From: Ramlibacter tataouinensis
GTDB taxonomy: Bacteria; Pseudomonadota; Gammaproteobacteria; Burkholderiales; Burkholderiaceae_C
NCBI RefSeq assembly: GCF_027941915.1
Contig: NZ_CP116009.1
Span: forward strand, 2,542,001 to 2,606,000
Direction of reading: 5' to 3'
Length of the DNA stretch: 64,000 nucleotides
Shown here: one piece after another, positions 1 through 9,335 of the stretch
Layout of the letters: each line of letters starts with the position of its first letter
Numbering within the stretch: the stretch's first letter is position 1
Program-made: the position numbers and the translations under genes
The notes under the pieces: generated by a model
What the model saw: the letters and a program-made list of their open reading frames with translations, nothing else
What the model was told of the DNA's origin: nothing
Database searches by the model: none

Positions 1-1089
1 GACCACCTCTCGGCCGAGTTGCCGGAAGTGACCGACTGGTCGGGCACCGTGGGCGTGGGCATCGCCTCCAGCAACGTCGAGTACTTCGACGAGCCGGCCC
101 TGGCGGTCATGCTGTGCGCCGTGCCGCCGCACCAGTACCGGGTGTTCTCCGGCGTGGCGCCGCTCGGCACGGTCGAGGGCATGGGCTTCGAGCCACACAC
201 CGCGCTGGTGCATGCCGATGCCTCCACTCCCGAGCTGGGCGAGCTGGTGGCCGAGATGGCCGAGCGCACCGCCACCGGCTACCTGTTCGGCGGGCTGGCG
301 GCCAGCCGCGGCGACACGGTGCAGTTCGCCGTCGGCGGCAACGGCAACATCCGGGGCCAGGGCAAGGCCGGCGGCGTGTTCCGCGGCGGCCTGTCGGGCG
401 TGGCCTTCGGCGAGGGCGTCCAACTCGTCTCGCGCGTCACCCAGGGTTGCCAGCCGCTCGGCCGCGAGCGGCGGGTCATCGCCGCCGAGGACAACGTGCT
501 GCTGTCGCTGGACGGCGAGCCGGCGCTGGACGTGCTGCTGCAGGAGGCGCAGATCTCCCTGGACCGGCCCGAGGCCGCGATCGCCCGGCTGCGCGCCACG
601 CTGGTCGGCCTGACGGCGCCCGGCGGCGACGTGATGGCGCGCGGCGGCACGTTCGGCACCGACGTCGAGGTGCGCCACATCATCGGCCTGGACCCGGGCC
701 GGCGCGGCGTGGCCGTGGCCAGCCGGGTCGAGCCGGGCATGCGCATGGCGTTCTGCAACCGCAACGCGCCGGCGGCGCGCGCCGACCTGATGCGCATCTG
801 CGCCGAGATCCGCGAGGAGCTGGAGCCCGAGGAGATGCCGCAGACCGTGGCCGCCGCGCTGGCGGCACCGGAGGCGCAGGCCGCGCCCAACCCGGCGCGG
901 CGCATCGCCGGCGCCGTCTATGTCAGTTGCGCCGGCCGCGGCGGCCCGCATTTCGGCGGCCCCAGCGCCGAGCTGCAGATCGTGCGGCACGCGCTCGGCG
1001 ACGTGCCGCTGGTGGGCTTCTTCGCCGGCGGCGAGATCGCGCGCCACCACCTGTACGGCTACACCGGCGTGCTGACGGTGTTCCGCTGA
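1..1089 (+). CDS. FIST signal-transduction protein, 5' truncated by window edge
   Basis: The frame is open from base 1, so the true start lies upstream; an internal TTG at 19 is unlikely to be the start. The visible 362 residues carry a FIST N-like domain (GTVGVGIASSNVEYFDEPAL near the N-terminus, GYLFGGLAAS, RGGLSGVAFGEGV) followed by a FIST C-like domain ending VPLVGFFAGGEIARHHLYGY, a typical FIST C-terminal signature. FIST proteins are intracellular sensory modules thought to bind small ligands such as amino acids, often near GGDEF, kinase or chemotaxis partners. No output domain is visible here, so it would be a stand-alone FIST protein. It is convergent with the XRE regulator, 7 bases away. 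Confidence 0.85.
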   Translation, partial: DHLSAELPEVTDWSGTVGVGIASSNVEYFDEPALAVMLCAVPPHQYRVFSGVAPLGTVEGMGFEPHTALVHADASTPELGELVAEMAERTATGYLFGGLAASRGDTVQFAVGGNGNIRGQGKAGGVFRGGLSGVAFGEGVQLVSRVTQGCQPLGRERRVIAAEDNVLLSLDGEPALDVLLQEAQISLDRPEAAIARLRATLVGLTAPGGDVMARGGTFGTDVEVRHIIGLDPGRRGVAVASRVEPGMRMAFCNRNAPAARADLMRICAEIREELEPEEMPQTVAAALAAPEAQAAPNPARRIAGAVYVSCAGRGGPHFGGPSAELQIVRHALGDVPLVGFFAGGEIARHHLYGYTGVLTVFR

Positions 1090-1096
1090 AGTCCGC

Positions 1097-1828
1097 TCAG
1101 CGCCGCAGCCGGGCGAAGGCCTCGAATTCCCAGCTGCGCATCGCCAGCACCAGCGTGTAGCCCTCGCGGTCCTTCTCCGCCAGCTTCTGGTCGGCCTGGT
1201 GCTGCTGGGCGAAGTCCTGCGCCAGCCGCTGCATGCGGTCCACGAACGAGGGCGCGATCGAGCGGCTCACCGAGCCGTGCACCAGCAGCACCCCTTCGCC
1301 CGCGCCGTCGAAGCCGCCGGCGAAATAGTCCAGCACCGCGTGCTCGCGGAAGTACGTCATCACCGGCCCGTGCGGGCGCCAGCGGAAGGCCTTGGCGAGC
1401 TTGAGCCGGTAGCGGTTGAGCGGGCGCAGCTCGATGATGCCGATGCGATCGAGCTGGACCAGGTACTTGATGCACTCGGCTTCGCCCAGGCGGTAGCTGC
1501 CGGTGATCTGCTCCAGCGTCCATTGGCTCAGCACGCAGATCGCCACCAGCAGCAGCTTCTTGTCGGCCACCACCGCCCGCTCCTGCTCCTGGGTGAGCTC
1601 CTTGAGCAGCGGCTGGGCGTCGGCCACGCGGCGCGCCAGCTCGGCGAAATCCAGCTTGAGCGCGCGGCACACCGCGTCCACCCGCGACAGCGACATGTCG
1701 CCCCTGGCCAGCATGCGCTTGACGCTGGACTCGGCCATGCCCAGCCGCTGCGCCAGGTCGGCGTAGGTCAGCCGCGCGGCTTTCAGCTCCTGTTTCAGCG
1801 CCAGCACGAGGTCGGCCGTGGTGCTCAT
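1097..1828 (-). CDS. XRE-family helix-turn-helix transcriptional regulator
   Basis: 243 residues. The N-terminal 60 residues form a lambda-Cro/XRE helix-turn-helix (LTYADLAQRLGMAESSVKRM, then LSRVDAVCRALKLDFAELAR). The remainder, with the helical stretch VVADKKLLLVAICVLSQWTL and an acidic/basic C-terminus, has no function I recognise and is probably a ligand or dimerisation domain. The ATG at 1828 is chosen because the HTH begins about 20 residues later; the open frame continues far upstream only as a shadow of the gene at 2147. A perfect inverted repeat, GTATCGCCTTTCGATAC at 1834-1850, lies 5 bases upstream of the start, and a second copy at 4110-4130 precedes the YiaA operon. I infer autoregulation and local control. 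Confidence 0.85.
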   Translation of the reverse strand: MSTTADLVLALKQELKAARLTYADLAQRLGMAESSVKRMLARGDMSLSRVDAVCRALKLDFAELARRVADAQPLLKELTQEQERAVVADKKLLLVAICVLSQWTLEQITGSYRLGEAECIKYLVQLDRIGIIELRPLNRYRLKLAKAFRWRPHGPVMTYFREHAVLDYFAGGFDGAGEGVLLVHGSVSRSIAPSFVDRMQRLAQDFAQQHQADQKLAEKDREGYTLVLAMRSWEFEAFARLRR

Positions 1829-1833
1829 GGTCG

Positions 1834-1850
1834 GTATCGCCTTTCGATAC
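1834..1850. promoter_or_regulatory. Inverted repeat, candidate operator of the XRE regulator (copy 1)
   Basis: GTATCG-N5-CGATAC, perfect 6-base arms, just upstream of the XRE start codon. On the minus strand a TTGACC lies about 11 bases upstream of the repeat, so the repeat would fall in the spacer and -10 region of a possible promoter, and it also covers the AAAGG that would serve as ribosome-binding site. A protein bound here could block its own gene's expression. The spacer on the minus strand (AAAGG) resembles that of copy 2 (GAAAG), which supports a shared binding protein. The role is inferred. Confidence 0.6.
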
Positions 1851-1946
1851 TGGAGGGTCAATGGAGCGGCAATGTAACTGGAATCCCGCACTCCCCCCTG
1901 GCGCCCGCAGCAGACTGCGCCACCCTTTTCGAACCGAGGAGCCCGC

Positions 1947-2129
1947 ATGTCCCCTGATCCCGCCCTGCCCCGCGAAGCCCGCCTGCTGGTGGCGGTGCTG
2001 GCCTCGATCGCCCTGGCCGTGTTCGGTCCGGCGCTGGCCGCGTTGGCTGTCCTTCCGGTGATTGCGGGATGGCGCCCGGTAGGGCGCGGCATGCAGAATC
2101 GGCGCCAACTGCCGATGCATGCAGAGTGA
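1947..2129 (+). CDS. Small single-span membrane protein, hypothetical
   Basis: 60 residues. A strong ribosome-binding site (GAGGAG, 5 bases before the ATG) supports translation. Residues about 12-42 are hydrophobic (LLVAVLASIALAVFGPALAA and onward) and form one or two short membrane spans; the C-terminal tail is basic and polar. I do not recognise a family. It ends 17 bases before the MFS/acyltransferase gene, in the same orientation, so the two are probably co-transcribed. It could be a small accessory subunit of that transporter, or simply a spurious ORF in a leader region; the ribosome-binding site and hydrophobic core favour a real peptide. Confidence 0.45.
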   Translation: MSPDPALPREARLLVAVLASIALAVFGPALAALAVLPVIAGWRPVGRGMQNRRQLPMHAE

Positions 2130-2146
2130 CCAGAGGAGGAGACACC

Positions 2147-4087
2147 ATGACCACGACCGCTGTCGCCGCGGGGTCGCCGGCCGCAGGCCCGCACGGGCAT
2201 CCCAACCAGTTCGCGCTGCTGCGGCAGAGGCGCTTCGCGCCCTTCTTCTGGACCCAGTTCTCGGGCGCCGCCAACGACAACCTGTTCAAGTTCGCGTTCA
2301 CCGTGATGGTGACCTACCAGCTGCAGCTGGCCTGGCTGCCGCCGGCGCTGGCCGGGCTGGTGATCGGCGCGCTGTTCATCCTGCCCTTCCTGCTGTTCTC
2401 GGCCACCAGCGGCCAGCTGGCCGACAAGTATGACAAGCGGGTGCTGATCCGCTTCGTCAAGTGGCTGGAGGTGGCGATCATGGGGGTGGCCGCCTGGGGC
2501 TTCTTCGCCGCCCACGTGCCAGCGCTGCTGGCATGCACCTTCCTGATGGGACTGCACTCGACACTGTTCGGACCGGTCAAGTTCGCCTACCTGCCGCAGC
2601 ACCTGAACGAGCGCGAACTGACCGGCGGCAACGGCATGGTGGAGATGGGCACCTTCGTGGCCATCCTGCTGGGCAACGTGGCCGGCGGGCTGATCGTCGC
2701 CGTGCCGGAGGTCGGGCCGCAGTGGGTGGGCTGGTCCTGCATCGCGCTGGCGCTGCTGGGACGGGCCTTCGCCCAGTTCATCCCCGCCTCGCCGGCCACC
2801 GACCCCGGGCTGGCCATCAACTGGAATCCGTTCACCGAAACCTGGCGCAACCTGAAGCTCGCGCGCCGGAACGTGGTGGTGTTCCGTTCCCTGCTGGGGA
2901 TCAGCTGGATGTGGTTCTTCGGCGCAGTCTTCCTCAGCCAGTTCCCCAGCTTCGCCAAGGAGGTGCTGCACGGCAACGAACAGGTCGCCTCACTGCTGCT
3001 GGTCGTCTTCTCGGTGGGCATCGGCGCCGGCTCGCTGCTGTGCGAGGTGCTGTCGCGCCGGCACGTGGAGATCGGCCTGGTGCCGCTCGGCGCCATCGGC
3101 ATGAGCGTGTTTGCCGTCGACCTGTACTTCGCCTCGCGCGGCCTGCCGCCGTCGCCGGCGCTGTCGCTTGGCGCCTTCCTGGCGCAGCCGGAGTACTGGC
3201 GCGTGATGGCCGACCTGGCGCTGCTGTCGCTCTTTGCCGGCCTGTACAGCGTGCCGATGTACGCGCTGATCCAGTTGCGTGCGCAGCCGACGCACCGCGC
3301 CCGCATCATCGCCGCCAACAACATCCTGAACGCGCTGTTCATGATCGCCAGCGCGCTGATCGCCGGCGCGTTGCTCAAGGCCGGCGCCAGCATCCCGCAG
3401 ATCTTCCTGCTGGTGGGGCTGGCCAACGCGGTGGTGGCGTTCTACATCTTCCTGCTGGTGCCCGAGTACCTGCTGCGCTTCGTGGCCTGGTTCGCCTCGC
3501 GCGTCGTCTACCGCTTCAAGGTCCGCGGCGACGAACACATCCCGGTGCAGGGCGCGGCAATCCTGGCCTGCAACCACGTCAGCTTCATCGACGCCGTGCT
3601 GCTGATGGCGGCCAGCCCGCGCCCGATCTACTTCGTCATGGACCACCGGATCTTCCGCTTTCCGGTCCTGGGCGGGCTGTTCCGGCTGGCGCGGGCGATC
3701 CCGATCGCGCCGCAGAAGGACGACCCGGCCGTGTACGCCGCCGCCTTCGAGCGGGCCGCCCAGGTGCTGCGCGAAGGCGACTTGCTGGCGATCTTTCCGG
3801 AAGGTGCGATCACCAGCGACGGGCACCTGCAGCCGTTCAAGGCCGGGATCATGAAGGTGCTGGAGCGCGCGCGCGCCGAGGGGCTGGAGCCGCCGGTGGT
3901 GCCGATGGCGCTGACCCACCTGTGGGGCTCGTTCTTCAGCCGCATCGAGCGGGGCCGCGCCATGGTGCGGCCGTTCCGCCGCGGCGTGTTCAGCCGGGTC
4001 GGGCTGAACGTGGGCGAGCCGCTGCCCGCTGCGGCCATGCACCCTGCCGCGCTGCAGGCCCGGGTGGCGCAACTGCTGGCCGCCTGA
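2147..4087 (+). CDS. MFS transporter fused to lysophospholipid/1-acylglycerol-3-phosphate acyltransferase
   Basis: 646 residues. Residues about 25-440 are a major-facilitator transporter of LplT type with around twelve hydrophobic spans; the N-terminal motif FFWTQFSGAANDNLFKFAFT is typical of LplT proteins, which flip lysophospholipids across the inner membrane. Residues about 450-646 are a PlsC-like acyltransferase with the catalytic NHVSFID (H477-X4-D482) and the FPEGAIT motif. The AMP-ligase domain found in enterobacterial Aas-type proteins is missing. Predicted role: take up and re-acylate lysophospholipid, in the inner membrane. The ATG at 2147 is chosen for its GAGGAGGAG ribosome-binding site; 26 upstream in-frame codons are not family-like. 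A small membrane ORF precedes it closely. Confidence 0.88.
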   Translation: MTTTAVAAGSPAAGPHGHPNQFALLRQRRFAPFFWTQFSGAANDNLFKFAFTVMVTYQLQLAWLPPALAGLVIGALFILPFLLFSATSGQLADKYDKRVLIRFVKWLEVAIMGVAAWGFFAAHVPALLACTFLMGLHSTLFGPVKFAYLPQHLNERELTGGNGMVEMGTFVAILLGNVAGGLIVAVPEVGPQWVGWSCIALALLGRAFAQFIPASPATDPGLAINWNPFTETWRNLKLARRNVVVFRSLLGISWMWFFGAVFLSQFPSFAKEVLHGNEQVASLLLVVFSVGIGAGSLLCEVLSRRHVEIGLVPLGAIGMSVFAVDLYFASRGLPPSPALSLGAFLAQPEYWRVMADLALLSLFAGLYSVPMYALIQLRAQPTHRARIIAANNILNALFMIASALIAGALLKAGASIPQIFLLVGLANAVVAFYIFLLVPEYLLRFVAWFASRVVYRFKVRGDEHIPVQGAAILACNHVSFIDAVLLMAASPRPIYFVMDHRIFRFPVLGGLFRLARAIPIAPQKDDPAVYAAAFERAAQVLREGDLLAIFPEGAITSDGHLQPFKAGIMKVLERARAEGLEPPVVPMALTHLWGSFFSRIERGRAMVRPFRRGVFSRVGLNVGEPLPAAAMHPAALQARVAQLLAA

Positions 4088-4109
4088 GGGCCGGTGCGCA
4101 GGCGGCTGG

Positions 4110-4130
4110 CGGTATCGGAAAGCGATACCG
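4110..4130. promoter_or_regulatory. Inverted repeat, candidate operator of the XRE regulator (copy 2)
   Basis: Arms CGGTATCG and CGATACCG (8 bases, perfect) flank GAAAG. The core GTATCG-N5-CGATAC is the same as at 1834-1850. It lies 22 bases after the MFS/acyltransferase stop and about 100 bases ahead of the YiaA-like gene, in the gap that should hold the promoter of the 4229-7063 operon. No other copy with both half-sites was found in the window. I infer that the XRE protein at 1097-1828 controls this operon. Confidence 0.6.
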
Positions 4131-4228
4131 GTGGGCGCGCCGGGGCAGTTCCCACAATCGGACGGCGACTTCTGCGCCTGCGATGGAGAGACTCGCGCCC
4201 CATGTCCAACCCTCTCCAAGAGGTCTGC

Positions 4229-4690
4229 ATGCAAGTCTCCGTTCCCCGCGACACCCGCGCCTGGCAGCTCCAGGTCTGGATTTCCTTCGCGCTCGCCGTG
4301 TTCCTGTGCGGCGTCGGGCTCGCCTGGCTGCCGGGCAAGGACCTGGACCGCGCGTTCATGGTGATGGGCTACTTCTTCTGCCTCTCCGCCGCCTTCGTGC
4401 TGGCCAAGTTCGTTCGCGACAGCGAGAAGTCCCGCCTTTCGGCCGCGGGCGCCACCGATACCCCGCTGTTCACGTTCGTGGTCTGGGGCGGCTTCATCCT
4501 CGCCATGGCCCTGACCGGCTGGGGCCTGCTGCGCATGGAGATCAACCAGACCTACAAGGCCTACCTCGGGGTCAGCTGGCTCTACCTGATCACCTGCACC
4601 TTCACGCTGGCCAAGACCTTGCGCGACCGGCACGAGGCCGACCTGGCGGAGTCCCGCCTGCGGGCCAGCCATGGCCATCCGGCGGCCTGA
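4229..4690 (+). CDS. YiaA/YiaB-family inner-membrane protein
   Basis: 153 residues with four hydrophobic spans arranged as two repeats (span pair, short loop ending in FVRDSEKS; second pair ending in TLRDRHEAD). This duplicated two-helix plan with a conserved RD after each pair matches the YiaA/YiaB two-helix family, whose function is unknown. The ATG at 4229 has AAGAGGT at good distance; an in-frame ATG at 4202 with a weaker, more distant GGAGAG would add nine residues. It is the first gene of a run to 7063, preceded by the 8-base-arm inverted repeat at 4110-4130, so expression is probably controlled by the XRE regulator. Confidence 0.75.
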   Translation: MQVSVPRDTRAWQLQVWISFALAVFLCGVGLAWLPGKDLDRAFMVMGYFFCLSAAFVLAKFVRDSEKSRLSAAGATDTPLFTFVVWGGFILAMALTGWGLLRMEINQTYKAYLGVSWLYLITCTFTLAKTLRDRHEADLAESRLRASHGHPAA

Positions 4691-4721
4691 ACCGAAAACC
4701 GCGCATCACCAAGGATCGATC

Positions 4722-5165
4722 ATGAAGCTTCGTTACCTGGCCCTCGTCATGTCCGCCGGGCTGCTGCTGTCTGGCGGCGCCCGGGCCCACAACGACCTGT
4801 CGGCGGTGAGTGCCGTCTCGGCGCTGCCCGTGGCATCGGTTGCCCTGGGCGCCAGCGCAGCCGCCGGAGCTGTCGTTGCCATGCCGGTGGCGCTGTCGGC
4901 CAGCGGTGCCGTGCTGATGGTCAAGGCCGTGGAGGCCAGCGCCCGCGGCACCGTCTACCTGCTGGAGCGTGCGTCGGACGGCGCCCGCGCCAGCGTCGAA
5001 GTCGCCAGCCGCGCCGCCGGCACGGCCTCGCTCGCCGTCGGCACCGCCGTCACCGTGACAGTCGTCGCCAGCGGCGTGATCCTGTCGGCTGCCGGCGAGG
5101 CCATCGCCTTCATCCCGAACGCGATCGGCCAGGCGCTGTTGCACAACGAGCGGATCACCCCGTGA
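4722..5165 (+). CDS. Small exported alanine/valine-rich protein, hypothetical
   Basis: 147 residues starting with a clear Sec signal peptide (basic MKLR, hydrophobic core, cleavage probably after GGARA). The mature part is rich in Ala, Val, Ser and Gly with long weakly hydrophobic stretches (SVALGASAAAGAVVAMPVAL; AVTVTVVASGVILSAAGEAI), so it may associate with membrane. The ATG at 4722 has AAGGA upstream. Its stop overlaps the GTG start of the DUF2145 gene by three bases (GTGA), which indicates translational coupling and a joint function. I know no function for this family. Confidence 0.7.
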   Translation: MKLRYLALVMSAGLLLSGGARAHNDLSAVSAVSALPVASVALGASAAAGAVVAMPVALSASGAVLMVKAVEASARGTVYLLERASDGARASVEVASRAAGTASLAVGTAVTVTVVASGVILSAAGEAIAFIPNAIGQALLHNERITP

Positions 5166-5986
5166 GGACCGCACCCCTGTTGCGAGGCGCATTGGCGGCG
5201 CTGGTCGCGTTCCTGCTGCTGGCCGGCACCGCCGCCCACGCCGGCCGCTCCTGCGAGACGCGCAAGCTGACGCCCCAGGCGCTCGAGCGCGGACTCGAAC
5301 TCGCCGAACGCACGCGCCAGGTCCTGGAGGCCGAGCACGAACGCACCGGCCTGCAGGTGGTGGTGCTGGCCCGCGCCGGCCAGGACCTGTCGAAGTACGG
5401 GTTGCGCTGGTCGCACCTGGGGTTCGCCTATCGGGAGGCGACGCCAGCACGTCCCGTCTGGCGCGTGGTGCACAAGCTCAATCACTGCGGAACCGCCGAC
5501 GGCGCGCTCTATCGCCAGGGCCTCGGCGAGTTCTTCCTGGATGATTTGTGGCGCCAGCAGGCCGCCTGGTCGCCGTTGCCGCCGGCGCTGCAGGCGGGGC
5601 TGCTGCCGGTGCTGCGCGACGATGCACGGTTGGCGGCGCTGCACCACAAGCCGTACAGCATGGTCAGCTACGCCTGGGGCAGCCGCTACCAGCAGTCCAA
5701 CCAGTGGGCCATCGAGACGCTGGCGCTGGCGCAGCCGCAAGCCGTGTCCGGCCGCGCGCAGGCGCAGGCCTGGCTGGCGGCGCAGGGCTACCAGCCGACG
5801 GTCCTGAAGCTGGGGCCGCTGACCCGCCTGGGCGGCCGCATGACGGCCGCCAACATCGCCTTCGACGATCATCCGGACGCGAAGCGCTTTTCCGACCGCA
5901 TCGAAACCGTGACGGCCGATTCCGTGTTCGCCTGGTTGCCGCGCGCCGGACTGGGTGCGGCACCCCGGACCCTGCAACTGGATTGA
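5162..5986 (+). CDS. DUF2145 domain-containing exported protein
   Basis: 274 residues with an N-terminal signal peptide (hydrophobic ALVAFLLLAGTAAHA, cleaved near AHA-GRS). The rest matches my memory of DUF2145: SKYGLRWSHLGFAYR, a central WRVVHKLNHCGT, FFLDDLW, YAWGSRYQQSNQWAIETLA and a C-terminal AFDDHPDAKRF. The conserved His, Cys and Ser/Asn residues in these motifs hint at an enzyme fold, but no activity is established. The GTG start overlaps the upstream stop. It sits between an exported small protein and a coiled-coil/zinc-ribbon membrane protein. Confidence 0.75.
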   Translation: MRTAPLLRGALAALVAFLLLAGTAAHAGRSCETRKLTPQALERGLELAERTRQVLEAEHERTGLQVVVLARAGQDLSKYGLRWSHLGFAYREATPARPVWRVVHKLNHCGTADGALYRQGLGEFFLDDLWRQQAAWSPLPPALQAGLLPVLRDDARLAALHHKPYSMVSYAWGSRYQQSNQWAIETLALAQPQAVSGRAQAQAWLAAQGYQPTVLKLGPLTRLGGRMTAANIAFDDHPDAKRFSDRIETVTADSVFAWLPRAGLGAAPRTLQLD

Positions 5987-5995
5987 GGAGACCCC

Positions 5996-7063
5996 ATGGG
6001 CAAAGCCCTGCGCCTGTCCGAGAAATGGTTCCGCCGCGGCCTTTGGCTGGTGGCGGTCGTGTTCGCCGGCTTCCTGACCGGGCTGGGCGGCACCATCGTC
6101 GGCGACCTGCCCAAGGTGGAGCAGCGGCTCGCGCTCGACGACTTCCTGGACCGTGCCGCGGCCGACCGCCTGCGCGCCGACATCAAGGCCGGCGAGCGGG
6201 CCCAGCGCGACGCCCAGTCGGCGCTGGAGCAGGCCCGCCTCAAGCTGCAGGTGGCGCGGGCCGATTCGAACAGTGCACGCGAGACCTTCAACAACTGGCT
6301 GGCGACGCGGCGTGCCACCCAGTTGGCGGAGCAGGATCCCGAGCTGCTGGCGCGCACCCGCCAGCTCGATGCGCTGAAGCAAACCGAGCGCAGCGCACAG
6401 GCGGCCGTGGAGCAGCAGGACCAGGCTGTGCTGGACGCGCGCCAGCGGCAGGAGCGCTCGCGGCTGGCGTTGACGGAGATGCAGCAGGAGGCCGGCCAGC
6501 GGCTGTCGGCCGAGCAGCGCAAGGTGGAGTTGCGCGTGTTCCTGTACCGGCTGGCGCTCACCCTGCCGCTGCTGGTGGTCGCCGGCTGGCTGTTCCGCCA
6601 CAAGCGCAAGGGCACGTACTGGCCGTTCGTGTGGGGTTTCATCCTGTTCGCCCTGTTCACCTTCTTCGTCGAGCTGGTGCCCTACCTGCCCAGCTACGGC
6701 GGCTATGTGCGCTATGCGGTGGGCATCGTCATCACCGTGCTGGCGGGCCGGCAGGCGATCCTGGCGCTGGACCGCTACCTGCAGCGGCAGAAGGCGGCGG
6801 AGCAGAAACCCGACGCCGAGCGGCGCGAGGAGCTGCCCTACGACACCGCGCTGGCGCGCCTGGCCAAGGGCGTGTGCCCGGGCTGCGAGCGGCCGGTGGA
6901 CCTGAAGAACGAGAAGATCGACTTCTGCCCGCACTGCGGCATCGGCCTGTTCGACCGCTGCGGGAACTGCGCCACGCGCAAGAATGCCTTCGCCCGCTTC
7001 TGCCACGCCTGCGGCAGCGGCGCGGCGCCCGGCTTCACCCGGCTGGTGACCGAAGGCGCCTGA
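5996..7063 (+). CDS. Membrane protein with coiled coil and C-terminal double zinc ribbon
   Basis: 355 residues. A membrane span at about 15-40 is followed by a long Ala/Arg/Gln/Glu-rich region (about 50-185) that looks like a coiled coil, then three hydrophobic spans (about 188-260), and finally a cysteine-rich tail with CPGCERP, CPHCGIGLFDRCGNC and CHACGSG, i.e. paired CxxC knuckles of a zinc ribbon. The ends are separated by the membrane, so the coiled coil and the zinc ribbon may lie on opposite faces. Ten bases follow the DUF2145 stop, so it belongs to the same operon. Function unknown; automated annotation of relatives as peptidases would have no visible catalytic support here. Confidence 0.65.
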   Translation: MGKALRLSEKWFRRGLWLVAVVFAGFLTGLGGTIVGDLPKVEQRLALDDFLDRAAADRLRADIKAGERAQRDAQSALEQARLKLQVARADSNSARETFNNWLATRRATQLAEQDPELLARTRQLDALKQTERSAQAAVEQQDQAVLDARQRQERSRLALTEMQQEAGQRLSAEQRKVELRVFLYRLALTLPLLVVAGWLFRHKRKGTYWPFVWGFILFALFTFFVELVPYLPSYGGYVRYAVGIVITVLAGRQAILALDRYLQRQKAAEQKPDAERREELPYDTALARLAKGVCPGCERPVDLKNEKIDFCPHCGIGLFDRCGNCATRKNAFARFCHACGSGAAPGFTRLVTEGA

Positions 7064-7084
7064 ACCCGGCGCCGGCCGGGCGCG

Positions 7085-9287
<2,203 letters not shown>

Positions 9288-9335
9288 GCTCGAGGGCCGG
9301 ACGGACCCGTTCGAAGGTGAAGGCAGAATTGTCCC

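Noticed and set aside
1097-2971. Minus-strand 624-codon frame as a long XRE protein
   Set aside because: Only the last 243 codons have helix-turn-helix and regulator features; the upstream part is antisense to the MFS gene and the palindrome/ribosome-binding region fits a start at 1828.
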